Source: Jannaschia formosa (lineage in GTDB: Bacteria; Pseudomonadota; Alphaproteobacteria; Rhodobacterales; Rhodobacteraceae). Taken from it: 64,000 nucleotides of DNA. Both the position numbers and the translations under genes were made by a program. Under the pieces are notes generated by a model. The model was given only the letters and a program-made list of their open reading frames with translations, did no database searches and had not been told where the DNA came from. The stretch spans positions 1 to 64,000 of the forward strand of contig NZ_QPLJ01000007.1 in the NCBI RefSeq assembly GCF_003340555.1, given 5' to 3'. Positions 25,285 to 34,476 of the stretch are shown one piece after another; positions within the stretch are counted from its first letter, which is position 1, and every line of letters begins with the position of its first letter.

Positions 25285-26828
25285 CTCGCTTCGATCCAGC
25301 GCAGGACCAGGAAGTTGTCGGGCCGCTGCACGACCTCGATCCCCTCCTTCACGCCCCAGATCAGCGGCTGGACGTAGAGCGGCACATAGGCCACGTCGTC
25401 GAGCTGGATCTGCGCGATCTCGTCCAGCATCGCCTGCCGCTTCGTGTCGTCGATCTCGGACTGGACCATCGGCAGAAGCTCGTCGATGCGCGCGTTGGAA
25501 TAGCCTCCGAAGTTCCAGGAGCCCAGCAGCGCCTCCTCGTCCGGGGTGGCGAGCAGGAAGCGGATCGGATGCTCGGCGTCGAAGGTGCCCGGCGACCAGC
25601 CCAGCAGGAACATGTCGTGGTCGTTCTCACGCAGGACCGGCCAATAGTTCGCGACAGGCATCGTCTCCAGCAGGGGCTCCAGCCCGACCTGCGCCAGCAT
25701 CGCGTTGATCGCGGTACAGACCGCCTCGTCGTTGAGGTAGCGGTCGTTGGGGCACTTGAGCGAGAAGCGGAAGCCGTCGGGATAGCCCGCCTCGGCCAGC
25801 AGCTCGCGGGCACGCTCGGGGTCGTACTCGGGCCGCTCCAGCCCCTCGGTATAGCCGCGCATCCCCGCGCCCATCAGCTGCGCCACCGGCTCGGCCGAGC
25901 CGCGCATGACGGTCTGCAGGATCGCGGGCACGTTGATCGCATGGGCCACGGCCTGGCGGACGCGCACGTCGGCGAAGGGATTGTCCTCGGTCCCGGTGAT
26001 GAGCGCGTCGGCGTCGTGCGGGAAGCCCAGCATGATGACCCGCGCCTCGATCCCGCGCAGCACGTCGACGCCCTCGGCCTCGTCCACGCGGTTGGCGTCC
26101 TGCACCGGAACCGGCTCGATCAGGTCGAGCTCGCCGGACAGCAGCGCCGCGACCGCGGTGGCGGAGTTCTGGACGGGGGTGAAGACCGCGCGGTCGATAT
26201 TGCCCCGGTCGTCGCCCCACCAGCCTTCATAGGCTTCGAGAACGGTGCGCAGGCCCGGCTGGCGCTCGACGACGGTATAGGGGCCGGTGCCGTTGGTGTT
26301 GAGCGTGGCGTAGTTGCCCTGCTCGATATTCGGGCGGGTGGCGTCGTTGGCCTCGGCCCAGCCGGAATCCATCATCATCCAGTTGGCGATGCTGTCGGGG
26401 AAGATCGGGTTCGGGGCCGAGGTCATGATGTCGATAGTGTAGTCGTCGACCTTGATCACCTCGGAGACGGGGGCAAACCAGCTCGACGTGTCCGATTCCG
26501 GGCTCGACGCGCGTTCGTAGCTGAAGATCACGTCGTCGGCGTCGAAGGTCTCGCCGCCGTGGAAGGTCACGCCTTCGCGCAGGTTGAAGCGCCAGCCCTC
26601 GCCCTCGCCGATCGGCTCCCACGAGGTCGCGAGCGCCGGCTCGATGGACATGTCGCGGCCACGCCGGACAAGGCCCTCGTAGACGTTGCCCAGCAGGCTG
26701 AACACCGGCGAGGAATTGCCCGCGTTCGGGTCGAGCGTGTTCGGATCGGTCGTCGAGGCGAAGCGCAGCTCGGCCGCGCCGGCCGGCAGGGCCGCTGCGA
26801 GCATGGCAGCGGTCAGGATCGGTCTCAT
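25281..26828 (-). CDS. Oligopeptide/dipeptide ABC transporter substrate-binding protein
   Basis: The 515-residue SBP_bac_5-family protein has a Sec signal (MRPILTAAMLAAALPAGA) and the family blocks LRFASTTDPNTLDPNAGNSS, WRFNLREGVTFHGGETFDAD and NTNGTGPYTVVERQPG. It captures ligand in the periplasm for DppBCDF. It lies upstream of dppB in the same direction but is separated by ccdAB. It is a paralog of the product at 27166-28740, sharing CPNDRY[LV]NDEA[VI]C. A hairpin covers its ribosome site. The ligand is unknown. Confidence 0.92.
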   Translation of the reverse strand: MRPILTAAMLAAALPAGAAELRFASTTDPNTLDPNAGNSSPVFSLLGNVYEGLVRRGRDMSIEPALATSWEPIGEGEGWRFNLREGVTFHGGETFDADDVIFSYERASSPESDTSSWFAPVSEVIKVDDYTIDIMTSAPNPIFPDSIANWMMMDSGWAEANDATRPNIEQGNYATLNTNGTGPYTVVERQPGLRTVLEAYEGWWGDDRGNIDRAVFTPVQNSATAVAALLSGELDLIEPVPVQDANRVDEAEGVDVLRGIEARVIMLGFPHDADALITGTEDNPFADVRVRQAVAHAINVPAILQTVMRGSAEPVAQLMGAGMRGYTEGLERPEYDPERARELLAEAGYPDGFRFSLKCPNDRYLNDEAVCTAINAMLAQVGLEPLLETMPVANYWPVLRENDHDMFLLGWSPGTFDAEHPIRFLLATPDEEALLGSWNFGGYSNARIDELLPMVQSEIDDTKRQAMLDEIAQIQLDDVAYVPLYVQPLIWGVKEGIEVVQRPDNFLVLRWIEAS

Positions 26829-26830
26829 GG

Positions 26831-26858
26831 TGTCCCCCTTGGATGGTTGCGGGGGACA
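26831..26858 (-). promoter_or_regulatory. Hairpin sequestering the ribosome-binding site of the binding-protein gene
   Basis: In the minus-strand mRNA TGTCCCCC (26858-26851) pairs perfectly with GGGGGACA (26838-26831) around a 12-base loop. The ATG at 26828 follows two bases later. The 3' arm contains the Shine-Dalgarno sequence, so the fold would block initiation unless opened by a protein, small RNA or temperature. Confidence 0.5.
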
Positions 26859-27120
26859 GGATGACGCAGCGGGCGGCCAGGTCAAATCAAGTTCGCCCGG
26901 CCGGCCCGGGCGCCGGGGCGACGCCAACGACATCCCGGTGGCTGAAGGGGGCCAGGGCGTCGGGATGAACTGACGACCGCAAGTGTCTGCGCGCGGCTTT
27001 CGCCGGATGTCCCGTGTTCCCTGACGGGAGAGGGGCTGTCCCGAGCGCCGGCGCTGGGGTCGAAGGCCCGGATGCCCAGATGCGATGTCGCCCGGAGGGG
27101 CGCGCGCAGCGGAGCGCATG
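26859..27120. other. Intergenic region upstream of the binding-protein gene
   Basis: About 260 bases without a convincing gene. The stretch presumably holds the promoter of the gene starting at 26828, but no clear -35/-10 pair was found. It ends at the terminator of the next gene. Confidence 0.5.
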
Positions 27121-27145
27121 AAAAAGGGGCCCCGAAGGGCCCCTT
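27121..27145 (-). terminator. Rho-independent terminator of the second binding-protein gene
   Basis: On the minus strand AAGGGGCCC pairs with GGGCCCCTT (27124-27132 and 27137-27145) around a TTCG tetraloop, followed by a run of five T (27125-27121, partly within the stem). This is the clearest intrinsic terminator in the window, lying 21 bases after the stop at 27166. Confidence 0.88.
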
Positions 27146-27165
27146 CTCCGATACTGAGGATCGTC

Positions 27166-28740
27166 TCAGTTCATCTCGACGAACTTGAACTTCGGGTCGT
27201 CCTCGGGCGAGACCTCAATGCCGACATCCTCGGTCATGCCCCAGTTCAGCACCTGGTGGTGCAGCGGGATGTAGAGCGTCTCGCCCTGCACGATCGCCCA
27301 GATGTCCGCGATGGTCTCATTGCGGGCGTCGAGGTCGGTCTCGGAGGCCAGCGACACGATCATCTCGTCGAGCTCCGGGTTCGAATACCCCGTCGGGTTC
27401 CAGGATCCGCGCTCGTCGCCCTTGGTGTGGACGAGGAAGTTGAAGACGTACTCGCTGTCATAGGTCGGCACGCCCCAGCCCAGCATGTAGAAGTCGGTCT
27501 GCTCGTTCTGGATCAGCGGGAAGTGCAGCGCCTTCGACTGGGAGTTCAGGTTCACGTTGACCCCGATCTGGCCCAGCATGCCGACGGCGGCCTGGCAGAT
27601 CGCCTCGTCGTTGACGTAGCGGTCGTTCGGGCAGTCGAGCTGGATCGAGAAGCCGTCGCCGTAGCCCGCCTGCTCCATCAGCGCCTTGGCGGCCTCGATG
27701 TCGCCTTCCGGCACGGTGTCGAGCTCTTCGGTCCAGCCGTTGACGAAGGGCGGGATGATGACGCCGGTCGGCGACGACTGCCCGCGCATCACGACGCGCT
27801 GGATGGCATCGCGGTTGATTGCCATGTTCATCGCCTGGCGCACGCGCACGTCGGAGAGCGGGTTCTTGCCCTCGACGTTGTCACGCTCGATGTCGTCGGC
27901 GCCCACGTTCATGCCGAAGAAGATCGTCCGGTTCTGCGGCGTGGTCTTGACGACCAGGTTGTCGGTCTCGTCGACGCGGCTCAGGTCCTGGACGGGCACG
28001 TCCTGGATGAAGTCGACCTCGCCCGACAGCAGAGCGGCGACGCGGGTCGCGGCGTTCTGGATCGGCGTGTACTCGATCCGGGTCACCTCCAGCGGGAACT
28101 CGCCCACGCCCCAGTAGCCGGGATTGGCTTCCAGCACGGTGCGCACGTCGGGCTCGCGCGAGACCAGCGTGTAGGGGCCGGTGCCGTTGACATTGCTGGT
28201 GGCGAAGGTGGTCTCGCCGGCGGCGACGTCCTGGACGGCGACGGTGTCGTTGGCCTCGGTCCAGCCCTTGTCCATGACGAACAGGTTGGTGAAGTTCGCG
28301 GGCAGGATCGGGTTCGGCCCGTCGGTGACGAACTCGACGGTGTAGTCGTCGACGGCGCGAATCTCGGTGATCGAGGTCAGCAGCTCCTTCATCGCCGAAG
28401 TCTCGGTCTTCGCACGCTCGAAGCTGAAGACGACGTCCTCGGCGGTGAAGTCGGATCCGTCGTGGAAGGTCACGCCTTTGCGCAGGTTGAAGACCCAGAC
28501 GTTCGGATCGCCTTCCTTCGGCGCCCAGTCGGTGGCGAGCGCGGGCTGGAAGGCGCCGGCCGAGTCGCGGATGATCAGCGGCTCATAAATCTGGTGGGCC
28601 AGCGTGTGGGTCGGCCCCTCGTTCTGGGCATGCGGGTCGAGCGTCAGGCTGTCGCCCGCGCGCGCCCAGCGGAGCGTCTCGGCGTTCGCGGCGCCGGCGG
28701 CCAGCGCGGCGATGGTGACAAGGGCTGTGGTGCGTAGCAT
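27166..28740 (-). CDS. Oligopeptide/dipeptide ABC transporter substrate-binding protein, paralog
   Basis: The 524-residue SBP_bac_5-family protein has a signal peptide (MLRTTALVTIAALAAGAANA) and blocks LRWARAGDSLTLDPHAQNEG, WVFNLRKGVTFHDGSDFTAE and NVNGTGPYTLVSREPD. It is a paralog of the product at 25281-26828. It ends in its own intrinsic terminator, so it is probably an independent unit that supplies an alternative receptor to the same permease. A GCCGGGCG/CGCCCGGC hairpin (28763-28788) lies about 25 bases upstream of its start. Confidence 0.92.
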   Translation of the reverse strand: MLRTTALVTIAALAAGAANAETLRWARAGDSLTLDPHAQNEGPTHTLAHQIYEPLIIRDSAGAFQPALATDWAPKEGDPNVWVFNLRKGVTFHDGSDFTAEDVVFSFERAKTETSAMKELLTSITEIRAVDDYTVEFVTDGPNPILPANFTNLFVMDKGWTEANDTVAVQDVAAGETTFATSNVNGTGPYTLVSREPDVRTVLEANPGYWGVGEFPLEVTRIEYTPIQNAATRVAALLSGEVDFIQDVPVQDLSRVDETDNLVVKTTPQNRTIFFGMNVGADDIERDNVEGKNPLSDVRVRQAMNMAINRDAIQRVVMRGQSSPTGVIIPPFVNGWTEELDTVPEGDIEAAKALMEQAGYGDGFSIQLDCPNDRYVNDEAICQAAVGMLGQIGVNVNLNSQSKALHFPLIQNEQTDFYMLGWGVPTYDSEYVFNFLVHTKGDERGSWNPTGYSNPELDEMIVSLASETDLDARNETIADIWAIVQGETLYIPLHHQVLNWGMTEDVGIEVSPEDDPKFKFVEMN

Positions 28741-29016
28741 GGGGATCTCCGTGTCGGGTTGGGCCGGGCGTCGTTCGCCGCGCCCGGCGTCATGGCGCGA
28801 AGGGGATCACGGTTGGGCCGCGGGCGCAAGCGCGGGGGCAGCGGTTGACCCTGGGACACCCGGTCGGATCGTCCCGGGCCGGGCGCTTGAACACGGCCCG
28901 GACCGCTTTGAAATGGGGCGATCGCCGGGCCTGCGCGCATGGCCCTCTCCTGCGGGAGGCGCTCGAACGGCTCGGCCCGCTTCACCAGTTCCTGCACAAC
29001 CGACGAGACTGATACG

Positions 29017-29892
29017 TCAGGCGCGGGCAGCAGACGTCGGAAGGGACCGCATCTTAACCGCCCCCGCCGTGCCGCCCGCATGGGCGACCGCCAGCGCGCC
29101 GCAGGCATTGCCCGCGCGCTGGCAGGCCTCCAGCGCCGCGCCCGAAAGCCAGGCATCGACGAAGCCGCCGTTGAACGCGTCGCCCGCCCCCGTCGTGTCG
29201 AGGCTCTCGGCCTCCGGCGCGGGGACGGGCGCGGCGCCGGGCAGGGCCGAGCCCTCGGCGCCCATCTTGATCACCGTCGCGACCCTCCCGCGCGGCTGCA
29301 GGCCCAGCGCTTCCAGCCGGGCCATTTCCTCGGCGTTGGGCAGGAACAGGTCGGCCCGCGCGATCAGCGGCGCGACCGCGGCGGTCACACCATCGTCCCA
29401 GCCGCAGTCGAGCGACACCGTCAGCCCCGCCGCCTCGGCGAGGTCCAGGAGGTCGGGACGCTCGACCAGGGTCTTCAGTTCGCCGACATGAAGATGGCCG
29501 ATCCCCGCCCCCCGCAGCGCCCCGGCGTCGAGCGGCGGGACCGCGTCGCCCGCGTCGCGGGTCAGGAAGGCGCGCTCGCCCTCCTGCACCATGGCCACCG
29601 TCATCTGCGGCTCCGGCGAGGTGGCGGGCGCGCAGAACGACAGGTCAACGCCCAGCGCGGCCAGCCGGTCTGCCACGCCCGTGTCGAAGGGCGCGGCGGG
29701 AAGGTGGGCGGCGAGGAAGGCCGGGCGGCCCAGCGCGGCAAGATAGGCGGCCGTGATCGCCGCGCCCCCGCCCGGATGCAGCGTCAGGCCGCCCGCAAAG
29801 GTCTCCGTCCCGGGCGTCGGCATCCGGGGCAGGCCGGTGAAGACGAGATCGCAATAGACCCGCCCGACGCAGAGCACGCCGTCCCGGCTCAT
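29017..29892 (-). CDS. PfkB-family carbohydrate kinase
   Basis: The 291-residue protein has the PfkB C-terminal signature [20 protein letters not shown], which includes the catalytic Asp and anion hole, and the N-terminal [16 protein letters not shown] substrate region. Members phosphorylate sugars or nucleosides with ATP. The start at ATG 29892 overlaps the stop of the upstream ATPase gene by four bases. It is the last gene of the ugp-type operon and presumably phosphorylates the imported or released sugar. The substrate cannot be read. Confidence 0.9.
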   Translation of the reverse strand: MSRDGVLCVGRVYCDLVFTGLPRMPTPGTETFAGGLTLHPGGGAAITAAYLAALGRPAFLAAHLPAAPFDTGVADRLAALGVDLSFCAPATSPEPQMTVAMVQEGERAFLTRDAGDAVPPLDAGALRGAGIGHLHVGELKTLVERPDLLDLAEAAGLTVSLDCGWDDGVTAAVAPLIARADLFLPNAEEMARLEALGLQPRGRVATVIKMGAEGSALPGAAPVPAPEAESLDTTGAGDAFNGGFVDAWLSGAALEACQRAGNACGALAVAHAGGTAGAVKMRSLPTSAARA

Positions 29893-30935
29893 GCGACGGC
29901 CAGCCCGCTCTCGCGGTCGAACAGGTGCACATCCTCCGGGGCGGCGCCCAGCCGCACGGTGCTGCCCACCGCCGGCGGTGTCCGCGCGTCGGCCTTGGCG
30001 ATGATCTCGCCCGCACGCGTCTCGACATAGATCAGCGTGTCGGGGCCCAGCGGCTCCTGCACCGTCACGCGGCCCTCGATCAGCGCGGGGCCGTCCACGG
30101 GATGCAGGTCATCGGGGCGCACGCCCAGCAGGACATCGCCCTTGCCCCGCGCGAGGGGCATCGTTCCGCCGCTCGCCAGCGTGACCGTCCCGGATACGGC
30201 ATGCCCCTCGATCAGGTTCATCGACGGCGCCCCGATGAAGCGCGCGACGAAGGTGTCGGCCGGGCTGCGATAGACCTCCGATGGCGTGCCGACCTGCCGG
30301 ATGTGCCCGTCCTTCATGATGACGATGCGGTCGGCCAGCGTCATCGCCTCGACCTGGTCATGGGTGACGAAGACGATGGTGGTGCCGACGCGCTGGTGCA
30401 GCTTCTTGATCTCCAGCCGCATCTGGGTGCGCAGCTGCGCGTCGAGGTTCGACAGCGGCTCGTCGAACAGGAAGACCTTCGGATCGCGCACCATGGCCCG
30501 CCCGATGGCGACGCGCTGGCGCTGCCCGCCCGACAGCTGGTTCGGCTTGCGGTCAAGAAGCGGCGTCATGCCCAGCAGCTCGGCCACCTCGTCCACCCGG
30601 CGCGCCTTGTCCGCCTTTGGCAGGTTCGAGGATCGCAGGCCGAAGGCGATGTTCTTCCTCACCGACATGTGCGGGTAGATCGCGTAGTTCTGGAACACCA
30701 TGGCGATGTCGCGCTGCTTCGGCTCCAGCCTTGCGACGTCGCGGCCGCCGATCTCGATGGCGCCCGCGGTGACGTCCTCCAGCCCCGCGATCAGGCGCAG
30801 GGTCGTGGACTTGCCGCAGCCCGAGGGCCCGACCAGCACGACGAACTCCCCGTCGGCGACGGTCAGGTCGATGCCGTGCAGCACCTCGGTCTGGCCGTAG
30901 GCCTTGGTCAGCGAACGCAGGGCGAGGTCGGCCAT
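29889..30935 (-). CDS. ugpC: Carbohydrate ABC transporter ATP-binding protein, UgpC/MsmK type
   Basis: The 348-residue protein has Walker A (GPSGCGKST), signature [15 protein letters not shown] and Walker [16 protein letters not shown], followed by the TOBE/MalK-type C-terminal domain ([14 protein letters not shown]). It powers the two permeases at 32593-34382. It follows the lyase gene with no gap and overlaps the PfkB gene. MalK-like ATPases often serve several sugar systems, so the symbol is by type only. Confidence 0.9.
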   Translation of the reverse strand: MADLALRSLTKAYGQTEVLHGIDLTVADGEFVVLVGPSGCGKSTTLRLIAGLEDVTAGAIEIGGRDVARLEPKQRDIAMVFQNYAIYPHMSVRKNIAFGLRSSNLPKADKARRVDEVAELLGMTPLLDRKPNQLSGGQRQRVAIGRAMVRDPKVFLFDEPLSNLDAQLRTQMRLEIKKLHQRVGTTIVFVTHDQVEAMTLADRIVIMKDGHIRQVGTPSEVYRSPADTFVARFIGAPSMNLIEGHAVSGTVTLASGGTMPLARGKGDVLLGVRPDDLHPVDGPALIEGRVTVQEPLGPDTLIYVETRAGEIIAKADARTPPAVGSTVRLGAAPEDVHLFDRESGLAVA

Positions 30936-32420
30936 TCAGGTCTCCTTGAGGGCGGCGAAGGCAGAGGCCCGCATCCGGTCGGCTTCGTCATGCCGGTCGG
31001 CGCGGGCGCGGGTCCGGGCGCGCAGGTCGTCGAGCGCCCCCGCATAGGTTTCGAACGCGGCGTCGAGCGCGGCGGGCGCCGGGCCGCCGGGCCGGTCGCG
31101 GCGCGCGACGAAGGTTTCGGGCGAGACGGCCTCGGCGAAGGCGGCGGGGTCCAGCGCCGTCTCGCGGCCCGTCTGTGCGGCGAAGGCACGGGCGAAGGCG
31201 GCATGGCCCTCGCCCAGCGGCACGCCCGCCTCGATGACCGCGCGCGCCGTCTCGGCGGCGACGTGATGGGCGGCGCGGAAGGTCAGCCCTTCGTCGCGCA
31301 CCAGCGTGTCGGCCAGCTCGGTGATCGTGACGCAGGCGGCGTCGGCATTGCGCCGCACCTTCGCGGCGTCGATCTTCGCGGCGGCGACCACGGCGGCCAG
31401 CAGGTCCAGCATCCGGCCCCCGCTCTCGAAGGCGGCGTAGCCGGCCTGCTGCACCTCGCCCTCGCTGTCGTTCATGTCGGTGAAGGGCGTGTTGCGCATC
31501 GTGTCGACCATCGTGTCGCAGCGCCCGGCCGTGACGGCGGCGAGATGGCGCATGTGCTCAATGGGGACGGGATTGCGCTTCTGCGGCATGATCGAGCTGA
31601 TCTGCACCAGGCTGCGCGGCAGCCGCAGCTGCCCGACCTCGAAGGCTGACCAGAAGGCGAAATCCTGCACGAGGCGGCCCAGATGCACGAAGGGCAGCTT
31701 CATCGCGGAATAGAGCCCGGTGACGTAATCGACCGAGGCGATGCAGCCGTAGGAATTGAGCAGCACCCCCTCGAAGCCCAGAAGCTCCGCCACCCGGCCG
31801 CGGTCGATGGGGAAGCCCGACGTCGTGATCGCGGCGGCGCCCATCGGCGAATGCTCCAGCCCGTCGGCGGCCTCCGAGAGGCGCGCCGCGTCGCGCAGCA
31901 GCACTTCGAGGGCGGCGGCCAGATAGTGCCCGAAGGTAGAGGGCTGCGCCGGCTGGCCGTGGGTATAGGCGACGATCAGCGTGTCCCGCTCGGCCCGCGC
32001 CTTGTCGAGCATCGCCTCGGCCAGCGCGTGCAGCCGCTCCTCCAGCCCCGCCACCCGCCCGCGCAGCGCCATCTTGAACAGCGTGTGGTCCATGTCGTTG
32101 CGCGACCGCGCGGTGTGCAGCGCCCCGCCGAGGTCGCCCAGCCGTTCCCGCAGCTGCGCCTCGACGAGGAAGAACCAGTCCTCGTGCTCGCCGGTATAGC
32201 TCAGCGCCGCCGGATCGACCTCCGCCGAGATCGCGTCGAGCGCGCCCGCCAGAGCGGCGCCATCGGCGCGCGACAGGATGCCGGTCTCGACCAGCATCAC
32301 CAGATGCGCGCGATTGATGGCGTCCATCCCGCCGGCATAGTTCGCCTTCACCCCCTCGAAGAGAGGCGCCAGCACCGTGTCGCGATAGACGGGGTGGGGG
32401 AAGCTCTCGAGGTCCGTCAC
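30936..32420 (-). CDS. Argininosuccinate lyase-like enzyme of the aspartase/fumarase superfamily
   Basis: The 494-residue protein has superfamily blocks LHTARSRNDMDHTL (near residue 100), YTHGQPAQPSTFGHYL (general acid region, near residue 160) and SSIMPQKRNPVPIEHMR (signature loop, near residue 285). It is slightly longer than ArgH (about 460). It sits between the permeases and ATPase of a sugar-type ABC importer with a PfkB kinase, a context unlike arginine biosynthesis. Related lyases such as EDDS lyase split N-succinyl adducts by beta-elimination of fumarate. I therefore infer a catabolic C-N lyase acting on an imported compound. A misplaced argH is possible but less likely. Confidence 0.8.
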   Translation of the reverse strand: MTDLESFPHPVYRDTVLAPLFEGVKANYAGGMDAINRAHLVMLVETGILSRADGAALAGALDAISAEVDPAALSYTGEHEDWFFLVEAQLRERLGDLGGALHTARSRNDMDHTLFKMALRGRVAGLEERLHALAEAMLDKARAERDTLIVAYTHGQPAQPSTFGHYLAAALEVLLRDAARLSEAADGLEHSPMGAAAITTSGFPIDRGRVAELLGFEGVLLNSYGCIASVDYVTGLYSAMKLPFVHLGRLVQDFAFWSAFEVGQLRLPRSLVQISSIMPQKRNPVPIEHMRHLAAVTAGRCDTMVDTMRNTPFTDMNDSEGEVQQAGYAAFESGGRMLDLLAAVVAAAKIDAAKVRRNADAACVTITELADTLVRDEGLTFRAAHHVAAETARAVIEAGVPLGEGHAAFARAFAAQTGRETALDPAAFAEAVSPETFVARRDRPGGPAPAALDAAFETYAGALDDLRARTRARADRHDEADRMRASAFAALKET

Positions 32421-32421
32421 G

Positions 32422-32475
32422 GCTCCCCCTTTCGATGCTCCGGAAATATGCCGGGGGTGCGGGGGCAGAGCCCCC
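32422..32475 (-). repeat. Intergenic repeat with CCGG(A/C)(G/A)TATTT core and GGGGGC hairpin
   Basis: The plus strand shows GCTCCCCCTTTCGATGCTCC, then GGAAATATGCCGGGGG, then a GGGGGC-AGA-GCCCCC hairpin at 32461-32475. A shorter copy lies at 40064-40101 and an opposite-strand copy at 55565-55612. It looks like a dispersed intergenic element with transcription-termination potential. Confidence 0.55.
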
Positions 32476-32478
32476 GCC

Positions 32479-32571
32479 CCGGTCGGACGATCTTCGATCG
32501 TCCGACCGGTCTGCGGACCGTCGCCCGGGGCTCCGCCCGTTCGCGCCTCGAAAGGTCCACTGGACCTTTCG
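32479..32571 (-). other. Two strong hairpins between permease and lyase genes
   Basis: CCGGTCGGACGATC (32479-32492) pairs with its exact complement (32496-32509) around three bases. A second stem, CGAAAGGTCC/GGACCTTTCG (32549-32571), follows. Neither has a T-tract. They lie downstream of the permease stop at 32593 and upstream of the lyase start at 32420, so they may partly terminate or process the operon mRNA. Confidence 0.6.
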
Positions 32572-32592
32572 CCGGTTTCGCCGGACCGGCGC

Positions 32593-33489
32593 TCACCCCT
32601 TCAGCCCCGCCATCACCACGCCGCGGATGATGAAGCGCTGGAAGATCAGGAAGACGATCAGCGTCGGGATGGTGGAGATCGCGGCCCCCGTCATGATCAG
32701 CTCCCAGGCGACGTCCGCCTCGTCCCCGAAGCCCGACAGCCCCACCGGCAGCGTGTACATCTCGACCGAGTTGGTGACGATCAGCGGCCAGAGGAAGGCC
32801 GTCCAGTTGCCGAGGAAGACGAATATCGCCAGCGCCGCCAGGGCTGGGCGGACCAGGGGCATCGCCACCTCCCACCAGATCTGGAACTCGTTGAGCCCGT
32901 CGATCCGCGCCGCCTCGAGGAAGTCGTCGGGCACGCTCTCGAAGAACTGCTTCATCAGGAAGACGCCGAAGGCGGTCATCAGGCCCGGGAACATGATCCC
33001 CCAGTAGCTGTCGAGCCAGCCGAACTGCTGGCTCATCAGGTACCATGGGATCACCAGCATCTCGGTCGGGATCATCAGCGTCGACAGGATCGCGATGAAG
33101 ACCAGCGTGCGGCCCGGGAAGCGGAACTTGCAGAGCGTGTAGCCGACCAGCGAGTCGAAGAAGAGGTTCGAGATCGTCGTCAGCGTCGCGATGATGATCG
33201 AGTTCACGAACCAGCCGTAGAAGCGCCCGTCCTCCAGCACGTAGACATAGTTGTCGAGCGTCGGCTCCTCGGGGATGAGGTTGACGTTGTAGACCTCGTG
33301 CGGCCACTTGAGCGAGGTCGAGATCATGTAGGCGATCGGCATCACCATCAGCACGCCGCCGAGGAACAGCAGGATCCAGCGGATCACCTGCGCGTTGTCG
33401 CGCGGGCCCCGGCCGGTCGGCTTCGACAGCAGCGCCTCGGACGAAGGCTTCACCCGGTCGGGGACGTTCGAGAGGGTCGCGTCGGTCAT
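32593..33489 (-). CDS. ugpE: Carbohydrate ABC transporter permease, UgpE/AraQ type
   Basis: The 298-residue inner-membrane protein has about six helices. FFESVPDDFLEAARIDGLNE is the cytoplasmic EAA loop that contacts the ATPase, and IPTEMLVIPWYLMSQQFGWL is a typical UgpE/AraQ segment. The start at ATG 33489 overlaps the ugpA stop by four bases. It acts with the neighbouring permease, the binding protein at 34477 and the ATPase at 29889. Confidence 0.92.
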   Translation of the reverse strand: MTDATLSNVPDRVKPSSEALLSKPTGRGPRDNAQVIRWILLFLGGVLMVMPIAYMISTSLKWPHEVYNVNLIPEEPTLDNYVYVLEDGRFYGWFVNSIIIATLTTISNLFFDSLVGYTLCKFRFPGRTLVFIAILSTLMIPTEMLVIPWYLMSQQFGWLDSYWGIMFPGLMTAFGVFLMKQFFESVPDDFLEAARIDGLNEFQIWWEVAMPLVRPALAALAIFVFLGNWTAFLWPLIVTNSVEMYTLPVGLSGFGDEADVAWELIMTGAAISTIPTLIVFLIFQRFIIRGVVMAGLKG

Positions 33490-34382
33490 CTGTCGGCCCT
33501 CAGGATCCAGAGTTGCAGCAGCGAGACCATCAGCAGGATCGTGAACAGCACCACCGTCTGCGCCGCCGCATAGCCGATGTCGAACGACGTGAAAGCCGTC
33601 TGGTAGATCATCAGCACCAGCGGCTCGGTCGAGTTCAGCGGCCCGCCGGGGTTGTTCGTCGTCATGTTGTAGACGTGGTCGAAGATCCGCAGGAAGCCGA
33701 TGGACGAGAAGACGACGATGAAGACGATGGTGGGGCGCAGGAGCGGGATCGTGATCTCGGTCAGCACCGTCCACCAGCCGACGCCGTCGATCCGCGCGGC
33801 CTCGTAGTAGGTCTGCGGGATCGCGCGCAGCCCCGCCATGAAGATGATGACCTGAAAGCCCAGGCCCGCCCAGATCGCGGGGGCCAGCACCGAGGGCAGC
33901 GCGTTCTCGACCGAGTTCAGGAATTCGACCTGCGGGATGCCCACGCTTGCCAGCAGGTTGTTGAACAGCCCGATGGGCACCGGCTGGTAGAACCAGCGCC
34001 AGACCCAGGCCATCGCCACGGCCGAGGTCATGAAGGGCAGGAAGTACAGCATCCGCAGGAAGGAATGGGCGAAGCGCAGCTTGTCGAGGTGGTAGGCGAT
34101 GACGAAGGCCAGCACCAGCGACACGGGCGTCCCGATCAGCAGGTACTGGAAGGTGTTGACGAAGACCGTCCAGAACTCCGGGTCGTTCCAGAGCCGCACA
34201 TAGTTGTCGAGGCCCGTCCATGTCCGCGCGCCCAGAAGGTTCCAGTCCTGGAACGAGATGAGCACGGCGTTGCCGGTCGGATAGAAGCGGATCACCGTGT
34301 AGAACAGCACCGGCACGGCCAGGAAGGCCCAGGCCCAGGCGATCTGCTTCCGGCGAAGCGTCAGGTTGCGGTAGAATTGCAT
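33486..34382 (-). CDS. ugpA: Carbohydrate ABC transporter permease, UgpA/MalF type
   Basis: The 298-residue protein starts LTLRRKQIAWAWAFLAVPVL and contains IPQTYYEAARIDGVGWWTVL as the EAA loop, as in UgpA/LacF permeases. About six membrane helices are visible. The ATG at 34382 follows an interval of 94 bases from the binding-protein stop that holds a 15-bp hairpin. Confidence 0.92.
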   Translation of the reverse strand: MQFYRNLTLRRKQIAWAWAFLAVPVLFYTVIRFYPTGNAVLISFQDWNLLGARTWTGLDNYVRLWNDPEFWTVFVNTFQYLLIGTPVSLVLAFVIAYHLDKLRFAHSFLRMLYFLPFMTSAVAMAWVWRWFYQPVPIGLFNNLLASVGIPQVEFLNSVENALPSVLAPAIWAGLGFQVIIFMAGLRAIPQTYYEAARIDGVGWWTVLTEITIPLLRPTIVFIVVFSSIGFLRIFDHVYNMTTNNPGGPLNSTEPLVLMIYQTAFTSFDIGYAAAQTVVLFTILLMVSLLQLWILRADR

Positions 34383-34427
34383 GGTCTGCGCCTCGCGTCA
34401 GGGGCGTCCTGCGGACGATGCCGCGAA

Positions 34428-34464
34428 GACCGGGCGCGGGGGAGGGAGGCCCCCGCGCCCGGTC
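34428..34464 (-). terminator. 15-bp hairpin just after the sugar-binding-protein gene
   Basis: GACCGGGCGCGGGGG (34428-34442) pairs perfectly with CCCCCGCGCCCGGTC (34450-34464) around seven bases. It lies 12 bases past the stop at 34477 and before ugpA. No T-tract follows, so partial read-through to the permeases is expected, with stabilisation of the binding-protein mRNA. Confidence 0.65.
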
Positions 34465-34476
34465 CTGTCCGGGCGA

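Noticed and set aside
25212-28737. Plus-strand frames of about 550 codons opposite both SBP genes
   Set aside because: They are complements of well-supported binding proteins and show no recognisable motifs.
30936-32420. Plain argH assignment
   Set aside because: The family fits, but the operon context is catabolic transport, so the specific arginine-biosynthesis name is not supported.
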